Assembly (NCBI GenBank): GCA_963921825.1 | Contig: OY997590.1 | Span: forward strand, 56,348,012-56,412,011 | Length of the DNA stretch: 64,000 bases | Direction of reading: 5' to 3' | Source of the DNA: Erodium maritimum | Lineage: Eukaryota; Streptophyta; Magnoliopsida; Geraniales; Geraniaceae | In this document: positions 34,736 through 45,930 of the stretch, piece by piece | How the letters are laid out: each line of letters starts with the position of its first letter | Numbering within the stretch: the first letter of the stretch is position 1 | Translations under genes and position numbers: made by a program | The notes under the pieces: model-generated | What the model was told of the DNA's origin: nothing | The model's input: the letters and a program-made list of their open reading frames with translations, nothing else | Databases searched by the model: none

Positions 34736-35287
34736 CCCCCAAGCAACCCGATCGGGAAAAAACTAGAGGTTCGGAAACCCGTGCATCCGACGCCATTTCG
34801 GGCATTTCCGAACAGTCGCCAACCACTCATGCTTGTTAAATGGGAGGACGACATTACAGGCATAAACCTGGTTGGCCTCGAGGAGCACCTCTGCATCGGT
34901 TGCGGTTAGGCCGAGCTCATCTCAGGCTTGCAAGAACGCTAGCTCGAATCGTTGTACTTGGAGGATGGTCTTCTACCAGTGATCTTTGAGCTGCTTCTCG
35001 GACCGGGGGTATGGTTCTGTTGCCATGGTTCGCCAATCCGAGTACAGATCGTCTCGATACTCTCTTGTGTCACTCCCGTGTATCATCCACGCCACAACTA
35101 GCCTCATCTCCTTAGCGTCAGTCCACAAAGGTGCCATGGATTTGGTGGTGTAGAAAATATGGAGGGTTGCCGATTCTGTTTTGGTGAAAGGCTTGAAGAA
35201 GAGTTGTGGAGGTCGATTCTCCATATGTGCTTGTTTAAATATGGGAGTAGAATCGCAGGGTTTCACTTTCAAAGTCATAAGATCCAA
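34736..35287 (-). pseudogene. Second Harbinger-type ORF1 fragment (SANT/NAM-associated)
   Basis: The minus-strand frame gives LWTDAKEMRLVVAWMIHGSD then YPRSEKQLKDHW, and after a stop FNKHEWLATVRKCPKWRRM. The order (Trp-rich SANT-like helix, KQLKDHW block, NAM-like block ending in PKW) is that of Harbinger ORF1 proteins. Stops at about 34973 and 34925 break it. It is on the minus strand like the transposase remnant at 35983-36360, so both probably come from one element. Confidence 0.6.
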
Positions 35288-35982
35288 AGTTTATCTTGGC
35301 AGAATCGGTGAGAGTAATTATGGAGGCAGATTAGGGGGATGTGACCAAGGGGGTAGAATCGGTCAAGCATTAAATAACTTACTAGTACACATTTATTACG
35401 AACTTTGCAGTTAGGTTTTCCGAGTACAAAATAAAATATGACTTGTTCGAAATCAGGTACGGTAATACAAAAAAAGATCACTGAGCATGCTACTGTTAGT
35501 TCATAGCTCGAAGCATCTTGAACATAAAAGCCTCGTGGTTGGCCTTCTCCAGCGGGGTCCAGTCATTCGTGTCGAGTGCAACTACTTTGACGTACTATCT
35601 GGTCAGTGATAGTTGGTACTTCACCATCTTTGCCTTATTTCGCTCAAACCAACCACGATGACATTGTTCTCGTCGATCTTGTACAATACTTGTGGCGGAC
35701 CCATATCAGCTTGAGAAACATCGCTCTCGTTCTTGGAATCCGTAAATTTGGTTGAGCACTTCAACTTCGGGAAAGTTTTGGATTGTGCCATTTTGGAATG
35801 ATATTGGGTTGCCTTATATAGGCAATCAAATCGGCCCATGTGGCGATGAGGAGGCTTGCATTATGGTGGCATGAACTTGCCAAACAACAGATACAAGGAA
35901 ATACAGTTACTAGAGAAAACGGTTAAAATTACCAAGTATCTATAATGTCGTCATCTATAACGACCTCATGCATGAACAAAGT
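35288..35982 (-). other. Decayed interior of a Harbinger-like element
   Basis: It contains a 72-codon minus frame (35839-35621, ADMGPPQVLYKIDENNVIVVG) of unknown family and scattered minus-strand coding-like bits near 35500-35600. Nothing intact. Confidence 0.35.
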
Positions 35983-36360
35983 CTAAATGTGTTCAATCAG
36001 ATCAACCTTGAGATGCTGGTGCGATGCTCGATCCTCTAGTCGGCTTGACTGGTATTTGATGTCAACGTACTCTGGTATTGGCCCTCGGTGGACGAGTAAC
36101 ATTGGTTCTTCGGATGGGAGGCGTTGTATGTCTCCCTATAAGGTGTCCCGTTCATCGTCGACAATCATGTTGTGTATGATAATGTATGCCCACATGATCA
36201 TTGAAATTTTGCTATCATCCCAACCTCGAGCAAGCTTATTGATGATATGGAAACGAGCTTGCAGTATCCCGAATGCTCTCTCCACATCTTTCCTTGCGAC
36301 ATCCTATTTCCTTGCGTATAAAACGTGCTCCGAATTCTCGCCCATATGGTAGAGGAGGCC
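35983..36360 (-). pseudogene. PIF/Harbinger transposase C-terminal fragment
   Basis: One minus-strand frame with a few stops reads ENSEHVLYARK, then RKDVERAFGILQARF, then MIMWAYIIIHNMIVDDERD and finally VDLIEHI. The VERAFG block carries the last acidic residue of the DDE triad in this superfamily, and IIHNMIV-DERD is its usual follower. The N-terminal catalytic half is absent. The fragment ends at a junction with the copia element near 36430. Confidence 0.82.
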
Positions 36361-36446
36361 ACATGGGAGGTGGACGAGGAAGCAATCCTGGTCGTTAAAA
36401 TAATCGAAATTAGGAGACTGGTTGGGGCAGTCGACATCAAGAGACG

Positions 36447-37941
36447 GGGGTAGTTATCTGCTTTCATTGTAATGAACTAGGACATACCAAATGATCGAGC
36501 CCAAAGTTCACACGACCATATGCTAATGTGGATGCGACTCCTTTTGATCGAACCATATCTATATATATATTGCTGAGTATGATCGATTCCGCAAATATCA
36601 GGATACATTCACGCACTCATCTCACTCTGTCACTTTTTCTGTTGAGTAAGGTAATACATGCCTCGTTTCATCACAAACCCCTTCTCGATGGGTCCTTGAT
36701 TCTAGTGTCACAGATTACATGACAGGTAACCCTAAAATACTTGACACTTATGATCCTCATACTTCATGTTCTTCCATAAACTTAGCTGATGGTTTTGAGT
36801 GCTCTGTTCTTGGGTCTAGGACAATTCACCTTACACTGTCTATTTCCTTACCTTTCGACTTGAATTTACTTGGTTTTTCGTTTGATCTGATGTCCATTAG
36901 TAAAGTTGCTCGTGCCCTAAATTGTTATGTCTCATTTTACCCTGATCATTGTTTATTTCAAGATCTTTTGACAAAACGGATTATTGGTAAAGGACATGAA
37001 TCGGTGGGGCTGTATATCTTGAATACTGAGAAACCTACACCACCAGTTGCCTGTTTAGCCTCTCTAACCTTACTTGAAGCTCATTGTCGTTCTAGCCATT
37101 CCTCTCTTCCAATTTTGATGAAACTTTATCCCCAGTTTGAGAAGGTACAATCTTTAAATTGTGAAGCATGTCGGTTTGCTAAACATCATCGTCTCCCCTA
37201 TACTCCCCGAGTCAAGAAAAGAGTCTGCTTTCCTTTTGATTCTGGTGTTTGGGGTACATCTCCAGTAGTGTCTAAAACTTGAGTTCAATATTTTGTCTCT
37301 TTTATGGATGTTTTATCTCGAACTACATGTCTTTATTTTATGAAAAAAAATTCTGAGTTATTTTCTCATTTTAGTGTTTTTTTTGTGCTAAAATACAAAC
37401 ACAGTTTAACACTAATATTCGTATCTTGCAAAGTGACAATGCCAAAGAATATTTTTTTGAGTCATTCAGTACATACATGGCTTATAATGGTATCCTTCAT
37501 GAATCCTCATGTGTAGACACTCCATATCAAAATGGGTTGACTGAGAGAAAGAATAGACATCTTCTTGAAACTGCGAGAGCCGTTTTTATTTCAGACTCAT
37601 GTACCAAAACATTTTTGAGCCGACGATATCTCCAATACTTGTTTTCTCATTAATCGTATGCCATCGTTTGTCCTTCAAGGTGACATCCCTTATCAGGTCT
37701 TATTTCTCACTAGACCTCTTTTTCCTATTACTCCTCGTATCTTTGGGAGTACATGTTTTGTTTATGATGTTCGTCCTAATCGTACGAAACTGGATCCAAA
37801 GTCTGTCAATTGTCTTGACATCCATCGATATCTTGTCCCCATTTAAGTCATTTTCATGGAGCATGGTCCTTTTTTATCCACCAAGAACACTCCACGATAG
37901 GGAGAGAACGATGACTTGTTAGCTTACCACATCTCTCATCG
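36447..37941 (+). pseudogene. Copia gag end, protease and integrase (broken)
   Basis: It begins with a knuckle CFHCNELGHTK followed by TGA where the last Cys is expected. Protease appears as WVLDSSVTDYMTG (Ser for the usual Gly). The pre-integrase domain follows (CRSSHSSLPILMKLYP, LNCEACRFAKHHR) and integrase pieces are LQSDNAKEYFFESF and PYQNGLTERKNRHLLE, retaining one Asp and the Glu. At least three frameshifts or stops occur (near 37281, 37400 and 37650). Codon use is AT-rich, as in the rest of the element. Confidence 0.85.
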
Positions 37942-38162
37942 AGCAGTAGTTGTGTCTATACCACCTGCTACCACACAAACACAAACCATGCATATTGTTG
38001 TGGATCCTCCTCCACCACCACCACCGACACTACCTATCTGTTATATTAATGCTCGACGATAGGTCCCTCCCGTTGCATGGCTGGAGCCGGTTCCCCCTTC
38101 GCCCCCAAATCCTGACGATCTCCCCATCGCCCTCCGTAAAGGTAAACAACATTGTACATCAT

Positions 38163-39184
38163 GGTTGTAAACGGCGCTAGGCGCTAGTTGGGCGGTGAAG
38201 ACCCATAGGCTAGGCGGGGACTAGTTGGGCCCTATGCGGATTTTATTATTTATTATTTCTAATTATTAATAAATATATATAAAATATTTTAATACCTTAT
38301 TAAATATTAATTCAACCCTTTTCACATTTGATAAGCCCAGACCTTACAACCCAATCTATATATAGTGTCTGATATTTTTTCTAATTCATCTTTTTACTAA
38401 CCAATTATCCATATAGTCCCGTTAATTTTTATTATATTATTTAATAACTAAACATTATGTTATTTATTAATAAAGTAAGACATGTCGGGTCCGTAGCACT
38501 TCTCAAGATTTTTTCACATTTTATTCATTACTATTCCAAATCCAATCCAATCCAATCCACTATAATTAATGGCTAGGATTGCACAGAAATGGAACCAATT
38601 AAATTGGATGTTCATTGTAATTACAAGCATTCTTCTGAGTATTCTAGAACTAAACCTTGATTTGGCTCTCAAAAAAATTATATTTATTATAATATGTTAA
38701 TTTATTAATTTACTTAATAAATTCTATCATGTGTGACAACACCAGTAACACTTCCCAAGATCCTTTCTCATTTCTCAAAAAATCTCCTTTTACTCAAGTG
38801 CATCTTCCCCAAGTTCATAAACATGGAACATCGTTTCTTCTTCTCACTTCTTGATATTCTCTTGGCTCCATAACTTCCTATTTACTCAGAAACAACAACG
38901 AAGCAAAAAGAGAACTACCCAATAGTCAATATAGAACACCCTTCTTTCTTCAATGTTATTTTTCGTTAGAGTTTTATCATTTGTTCTTTCTTTTCCTGTG
39001 GTTGTCCGAGTTCGTCAAGTCGCCGCCCGGCCCGCCTAACAGTCGCCCAACACGCCTAACAGCTGCCCACCCCGCCTAATCGCCCCCGAACGGTCTTACA
39101 CCTCATCCTTCCTGACCAACTTGGGTCGTGGCATTTCTTCAGTTTTGGGCGCCTAGACGGGCCCCTAGCTCGCCTTTTACAACC
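38163..39184. mobile_element. Non-autonomous DNA transposon with GGTTGTAAA ends, inside copia
   Basis: The left end GGTTGTAAACGGCGCTAGGC and right end, read inverted, GGTTGTAAAAGGCGAGCTAG form a short imperfect TIR. Both subterminal regions are rich in GGCG/CTAGGCG or their complements (CGCCTAACAG...CGCCCAACAC), while the middle is AT-rich and non-coding. Copia coding sequence is collinear on both sides. The superfamily is unassigned and a target duplication could not be defined. Confidence 0.6.
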
Positions 39185-39206
39185 TTGGTGCCCCATCTCT
39201 TCCTTT

Positions 39207-39811
39207 GTGTCATATTATCATTTTTCTTCTTCATCATGTTCCTTTATTTCCTCTCTTGATTCTATCTCGATTCCTAATTCTGTTCATGAGGCATTGTCCC
39301 ATCCTGGCTGGCGATCAGCGATGATAGAAGAGATGAGTGCACTGTATGCGAATTGTACTTGGCAGTTGGTTCAGCTGCCTTCCGGGAAAAAGGCTATTGG
39401 TTGTAAGTGGGTATTTGCTATTAAATTTAACGATGATGGCTCTGTAGCACGTCTTAAAGCTAGACTCGTGGCTAAAGGCTTTGCCCAAGCTTATGGTGTG
39501 GACTACTCAGATACTTTCTCTCCCGCTGCTAATCTGACTTATGTGCGATTATTTATTTCTCTGCAGCAGCTTATGATTGACCCTTACACCAACTGGATAT
39601 CAAAAACGCTTTCTTACATGGGGACTTATATGAAGAAGTCTTTATGGAAAAACCTCCTGGTTTTGTTGTTTAGGGGGGGAGTGTGGACTGGTATGTCATC
39701 TTCAGAAGTAATCATATGGACTCAAATAGAGCCCTCGAGCTTGGTTTGGAAAATTCAGTCAAGTAGTTGAGAAGTTTAGAATGAACAAAAGCAAGTCCGA
39801 TCATTATGTAC
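39207..39811 (+). pseudogene. Copia RT N-terminal part
   Basis: The open frame 39207-39770 carries [40 protein letters not shown] and [17 protein letters not shown], the classic start of copia RT. It shifts frame near 39590 and continues with SYGLK-like and [10 protein letters not shown] residues to about 39811, where LINE sequence begins. The continuation (FYRRFQARIILLVMYMDN) is found 8.4 kb away at 48270. Confidence 0.85.
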
Positions 39812-40152
39812 TATGTGCTTAGATTCTTTGATGAATTCTATAATTCCGACATGTTGGGTAATGGTTTGAATTCTACTTTTTAACTTTAATTCCTAAGCAT
39901 GTGCAGGCTGAAGTTATGAATGATTACAGGCCAATCAGTTTGATTTCTCGTGCTTACAAGATAGTGGCAACGGTTTTAGCTAATAGGATGAAGAGTGTAA
40001 TATGTGATTTGATTAGCGATAATTAAATTGGCTTCATTGAAGGTCATTAGTCGATTTACGGGGTTTTGGTAGCTTTTGAAATTATTCACTATATCAAACG
40101 TTCTAAGGAGACTATTTTGTTGAAGTTAGATTTTGAGAAAGCCTATGACTTA

Positions 40153-42150
40153 TTTTTTTTTTGATAAACGATGTGAATTCCATTGATATAAGACGAAGTA
40201 CAATGGAGCAAGGAACCAACCAAAGCGATTGTTCCTGCAAAAACTAAACAACTTAAAGATAAAACACTATTGCCAAAACTAAAAGCAACAAATTTGGCAA
40301 CCAAAATCGGTACAAACCCAAACAATAATCAAACAAAACAGCTTCTCGGGGCAAGTTGCCAGTTAACGAATGTAGTACCCTGAGAGAGAAACCCTCCCGC
40401 ATGCATCAGAGAGAAACAAAGCGACTGCAACTTCGAAAAAGAATCCCCAACAAACTCAGCAGTAGAATTAAACACCATAGAATTCCTGCGAAACCATAGA
40501 ATACAAAAACCCACTGAAACAATTTTCAACCAACTTGTCAACAAGCGTCTCGGCCACAACCCGACCCATCCCTGCATAACAGAAGCTACTGAACTGGAAT
40601 GGACACAAAAAACTCCCCACCATCGATAAATCTTAGACCAAAAATTCCATGCGAAAGAGCAGTGTAAGAAAATATGGTCCGAGTCCTCGAATACCAACTT
40701 GTAGGATTTGCAGAGCATGTCATTTAGAGATACACGGCTACCTCTACTCTCCAAAAACACCATAGAGGGAATATCATGATTTAAAATCAACCACAACAAC
40801 AGAGAGTACTTGGGTGGCCAACATTTAATCCACAGAAAATCAACCCAGAAAGGGGGGTCAGGAACCAACGTTTCCAACAATTCATACACTGAACTTGAGC
40901 TAAAATGCGTAGCCTTAGTCCATACCACATGATCCTCTAGCCCCAAATGAACGGGTACTCCTTTCAAAGACTCTAAAAGAGCCTCAACATCCCTCTCCTC
41001 CCAAACAAAACAGTCCCACCGGAATGATAAACACCACATCCCATTAGCGATAACAAGGTTAATTTTCTGAAATTTGTAAGTAGACATTGAGTATAACCGA
41101 GGATAGCACTGAGACAGAGGTGTGTTACCAAGCCAAACGTCCTCCCAAAACCGAATCCGAGCACCATTACAAAGTTTCCAATGCAGCCCTTGGTTCCCAA
41201 ATAAATGAGAAAAATGGGGATTAGAAGCCAGTTTAACGATATTGTTGAAAATGTACGAAGAGGATGGTTTATCAACCACAGAAAGATTCCAAGAATCAAA
41301 ATTCCAACCATATCTCTCACAAACAAAACGCTTCCAAAGGGAATCTGATTCTGAGGCAAAACGCCAATACCATTTTGCAAGAAGACTTTCATTATCCTGC
41401 TCCAGTCTACGAATGCCCAAACCTCCGAAAGCACGAGGTCTACACACCTTATGTCATGCCACCCTATTCAATACTCTCCAAGCAACACTCCCGGACCAGA
41501 GAAACCGACGTTGCCAGGCTTCCAACTCATTGATTTCCGCCTTGGGTGCCTTGAACAGAGTCATATAGAATACAGGCAAAGCTGACAGTGTCGATTTAAT
41601 TAGAACCAATCGGCTAGAAGAGTTAAGACGCTTCGTTTTCCATAAGGCTAATGAAGACTTGAATTTCTTAACAATAGGGTCCCATGTTTTTACTCTCCTG
41701 GGATCAGCCCCCAGTTCGAAACCCAAATATCTGACAGGGAGATCAACCACCATACACCCAAAAATGTCATGTACCAACTCATCGGTCATAGAGAAACCAT
41801 TCAGAAGAACTGCCTTGGACTTCGAATAATTAATCCTTAGACCTGAAATAGACTCAAATAGATCAAGAGTATTTTTAAGGGTGAGAAATTTTCCTTCAGT
41901 TCCCGTGACAAAAAGGAGAGTATCGTCTGTGAATTGTAAATGAGAAACCATAAAATTCTCCCTTCCAATTCTAACACCACCAAAGTCCCCCGATGATATG
42001 CCTTGATGTAGTATCTGATGGAGGCCTTCCGCTGCCAGTAAAAAGATAAAAGGAGACAGGGGACATCCTTGTCGCAGTCCTTTAGAGATAGAGAAATCAG
42101 GACTAGGCGAACCATTCACGAGCACATATAGACTGGCCTTAAAACAGGAC
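40153..42150 (-). mobile_element. 5'-truncated LINE (minus) nested in the larger LINE
   Basis: T10 at 40153-40162 is the poly(A) end, preceded on the minus strand by CATCGTTTATC. The coding remnant 42150-40329 covers RT from FKASLYVLVNGSPSPDF through RQGCPLSPFIFLL and FTDDTLLF to the zf-RVT C-terminus (WLILNHDIPS, DHIFLHCSFAWNFW). The host LINE reads KAYD just left of it and YLEEVI just right of it, so the insertion is clean. No convincing TSD was identified. The right edge is accurate to about 10 bp. Confidence 0.9.
40329..42150 (-). pseudogene. Truncated LINE ORF2 (RT palm to zf-RVT) with one stop
   Basis: A single frame throughout: the only interruption is a TGA at 41454-41456 between NRVA and HKVCRPRAFGG, where Trp is usual in relatives, consistent with a G-to-A change. 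Both active-site Asp residues (FTDDT) and the CPLSPF block are intact. The N-terminal RT fingers and the endonuclease are missing through 5' truncation, so there is no function. Confidence 0.88.
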
Positions 42151-42356
42151 GAAATTGGGGGTATTTGGAAGAAGTAATTATCCAAATGAATTTTGGTCAG
42201 AAATGGAGGAGGTGGATTTTGTGTTGCTTTCGAGCTCATTTATTTGTTTTGATTAATGGGGTACCTGGTAAGGATTTTGAAATGCTGAATGGTACCAGGC
42301 AAGGTTGTCCTTTGTCTCCGTTCTTGTTTTTGCTTGTAGCTAAAGGTCTCCATCGG

Positions 42357-43655
42357 TATTTGGAGGATGGTAAAGTCGCTGGTCATTTTTACGGTGTAGA
42401 GATTGGGAGGTCGGGATTTGTTATTTCTCACTTACAGTTCGCTGATGATACTATCCTGTTTTTGAAAGGTTCCTTGGAAGCGTTTGGATAAGATTAAGAC
42501 CGCACTCTTGGTTTTTCAGCATTTTTTGGGTCTTAAAGTTAATTTTGTGAAGTCAAAAGCCGTTTTGTTCAATAGTACTTCCTTTTCTCCTGAGGAAGTA
42601 GAGAGTATTCTTTAATGTGGTAATAAGTTTTTTCCTTTGTCGTATCTTGATTTTCAGCTGGGGGCTTCCTCGAAAAGATTATCTACCTGGAATCCCATTA
42701 TTGAAAAGTATAATTATGATTTATCGTTGTGGCATGCGAAGTACTTATCAATGGAGGGTAGAATTACTTTGATTCAATCTACCTTATTTGGAGGATGGTA
42801 AAGTTGATGGTCATTTTTACGGTGTAGAGATTGGGAGGTCAGGATTTGCTATTTCTCACTTACAATTCGCTGATAATACTATCCTGTTTTTGCAAGGTTC
42901 CTTGGAAGCGTTTGGATAAGATTAAGACCGCACTCTTGGTTTTTCAGCGTTTTTCGGGTCTTAAAGTTAATTTTGTGAAGTCAAAAGCCGTTTTGTTCAA
43001 TAGTACTTCCTTTTCTCCTGAGGAAGTAGAGAGTATTCTTTAATGTGGTAATAAGTCTTTTCCTTTTCCGTATCTTGGTTTTCAACCGGGGGCTTCCTCG
43101 AAAAGATTATCTACTTGGGATCCCATTATGGAAAAGTATAATTATGCTTTATCGTTGTGGCATGTGAAGTACTTATCAATGGCGGGTAGAATTACTTTGA
43201 TTCAATCTACCTTATTTGGAGGATGGTAAAGTCGTTGGTCATTTTTACGGTGTAGAGATTGGGAGGTCAGGATTTGTTATTTCTCACTTACAATTCGTTT
43301 TTTCAAGTACTTATCGATGATACTATCCTGTTGTTTCAAGGTTCCTTGAGAGCGTTTAGATTAGATTAAGATTGGACTTTTAGTTTTTCAGCGTTTTTCG
43401 GGTCTTAAAGTTAATTTTGTGAAGTCAAAAGTTGTTTTGTTCAATAGTACTTACTTTTCTCCTGAGGAAGTAGAGAGTATTTTTTAATGTGGTCATGAGT
43501 CTTTTCCTTTGCCGTATCTTGGTTTTCAGCTGGGGGCTTCCTCGAAAATATTATCTACCTGGGATACCATTATTGAAAAGTATAATTCTGCTGTATCGTT
43601 GTGGCATGCGAAATACTTATCAATGGCGGGTAGAATTACTTTGATTCAATCTACC
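42357..43655 (+). repeat. 428-bp tandem triplication of LINE RT sequence
   Basis: Starts at TATTTGGAGGATGGTAAAG recur at 42357, 42785 and 43213, exactly 428 bp apart. Each unit covers the RT from LEDGK...VEIGRSGF through FADDT to GRITLIQST. Copy 3 has a small extra insertion (TTTTTTCAAGTAC near 43300) and more substitutions. 428 is not a multiple of 3. Confidence 0.95.
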
Positions 43656-45008
43656 ATGTTTGGCTTACCTTTATTTTATATGTCTTTGTTGAAGGCGCCT
43701 AAGGGGGTAATTCGGAGGTTGGAAACAATTCAGAGGAAATTCTTATGGAGAAATGGAGGGGATGAGAGATTTCTCAACAGGGTAAGGTGAGCGGTTGTGT
43801 ACATCGAAATCATTAGGTGGTCTGGGGCTTCGGCAGCTGGAGGAGATGAATGGGCTTTGTTAGCTAAGTGGTGGTGACGGTTTTCTACGAGTTCGGACTC
43901 TCTTTGGAAGACCTTGATTTGCCTTTCGATGGGTTGGTCCTTAGACGAGTGGGATTTGGCTCGGGTGGATAACAATGGTAATTGCTATTTTTTTAATCAT
44001 ATTGTTGCTTTAGCTAATGACCCTGTTTTTTCCCATATGTTTGGTAATCATGGTCTTGTTTGGAATTCTGGGAATGGAGAAAAGGATCGTTTTTGGGATG
44101 ATGTTTGGTTGGGGGAGTCCACTCTCAAGGAGCGTTTTTCTGTTGGTTTTTCTCTGGTTAATAATGTTGGTGTTGAGGTCAAGGATTTTTGGGATGGTGT
44201 AGGTTGGTCTATTTCTTTTCGTGGAAGCAGGAGACATGTAGGGAACAATGAGGTTGTGGCATTGATGGAGGTTTTGGATGGAGATGTGGTTATTCCAGAC
44301 TTGGAAGATAGATTGGTTTGGTAAAGAAGAACTTCGTGTTTTTCTATTTCGGCTGCTTATGTCATTATGATGGAGGAGGAGACTGTGGTTGTGGATTCTT
44401 GGTCTTCAGTGTTATGGGTGTCTGGTATTCTTCCTAAACATTCTCGCTTGGTTTGGTTGATGGTTCAGAATGCCTTTCCTGCAACGGTTTTTTGGAGGGT
44501 CGGGGTGTTCCTCTTAGTTTGAATCGGATGTTCTGTTCATTATGTAAGTTTGGTATGGAGTCCTCTGATCACCTTTACTTATATTGTTCTGTGTCTTGGT
44601 GGTTATGGGGGCGTATTTTGGATTGGTGGGGCGTGTTCTAGGTGATGCCTAAGACTATAGGAGATGTTTTAATTATTTGGAAAGGGATGGACTCCCATCA
44701 CTGGTGGAAATCTTGGGTTCGGGTATGTTATTTGTGTCACACCCCAATTTCAGTAAACCGAACTCGGGACGCGAACATTTAAAATCATAAAACATTTGAA
44801 ACCTGCTTTGAATAAACACTTTGAAAGTACCAATTAGTTAATCAAAATAATCTTTACAACTCAAAAACGTCCCGACAAATGGACAAGGTACATGGTATCC
44901 GTCACTAGACTCAAAAGATAAAACTCGGACCCCGCTCCCAGCTCCTCAAGCTTCGAGAGCTCACCTAGTCCGTCCTGTGATCAGTACCTGTAGGAAAAGC
45001 AGCTAAGG

Positions 45009-45024
45009 GTGAGCGTTCGCTCAC
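45009..45024. repeat. Perfect short hairpin in the solo LTR
   Basis: GTGAGCGTTCGCTCAC is a 7-bp perfect inverted repeat with a 2-base loop. It matches in place the TGAGCGCAAGCTCA hairpin of the other LTR lineage. Confidence 0.75.
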
Positions 45025-45639
45025 CACCACGGATAACAGACTGACTACGACATAATTAGCAGATAATGCCGGTAACACCAAACCAAACCCAACACCGGGA
45101 ATACCATCCCCAAGCTCAAGTAACTCAACTAACACACAACTCGTTACTTTCCTCAACAGACTCAACACTCAGACTCGTGCTGTAAACCCGACACAACTAT
45201 CGACGACCTCCTCCAAAGACACGACAGAATACTACGCAACACCAAACAAAATCACAAAGGACCGCATTCCTGTCAGCTGCTCAGTGCCGGTTGCTAACCG
45301 GCTGGGCTTGAGACTGTCCCACGCGCTTTACCTATCACTGTCAGGCTCCAGGCGGTCGACCTGTTGGAGATAAACCGAGCTACTTTTCCGATAGCTAGTC
45401 GGAAGGGGAGCTGCCCTCTCGTCGCCTACAAATGCTCTCAACCTGCCGAGACTCGAACACGGATCAGGCTAGCCAAAGAATGCTTGCAACTTACCGAGAC
45501 TCGAACTCGTAAGCCAGCCAAATTCCACACCACTTCCCGACACGAAGTCGGGTAACTAACCTCGGGCACTCGCAATCACAATCACAAGAAAGGTTCAACA
45601 AACAGTAACAAGACCAGTTCAAGACTCCACAGGCACTCA

Positions 45640-45930
45640 TGGCCACTCAAGACTCCAACGGTAAAAACTCGGGTTCAACAACCCCACGGGTCCTCATGGC
45701 CTCCCAAGACACACCAACAGTAACTCACGGGCTCAACAACCCCACGGGCACTCACGGCCTCCCAAGACATCGCAACAGTAAAACACGGGCTCTCATGGCC
45801 ACCCAAGACACCAACAATAAAAAACGGGCTCTCATGGCCACCCAAGACACCAATAATAAAACACGGGCTCTCATGGCCACCCAAGACACAACCAGTAAAG
45901 TACGGGCTCTCATGGCCACCCAAAACATAA
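45640..45930. repeat. 39-bp minisatellite in the solo LTR
   Basis: GGGCTCTCATGGCCACCCAA recurs at about 45787, 45826, 45865 and 45904, with more degenerate units to the left. Because 39 is divisible by 3, an apparent 13-residue peptide repeat (RALMATQDTNNKK) arises; it is not taken as a gene. Confidence 0.92.

Larger units (their letters stand above)
39830..44734 (+). pseudogene. LINE ORF2 fragments (RT core and connection), multiply broken
   Basis: Recognisable blocks are MNDYRPISLISRAYKIVAT and LKLDFEKAYD before the minus-strand insertion; then FVLINGVPGKDF, RQGCPLSPFLFLL and FADDTILF; then YLGFQLGASSK and FLWRNGGDERFL; then the C-terminal region with FWDDVWLGESTL and, near 44560-44640, CSLCKFGMESSDHLYLYC. 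Stops are frequent. A frame-breaking extra T (GCGTTTGG) and a TAA (ATTCTTTAATG) are shared by duplicated copies, so they are older than the triplication. Confidence 0.85.
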
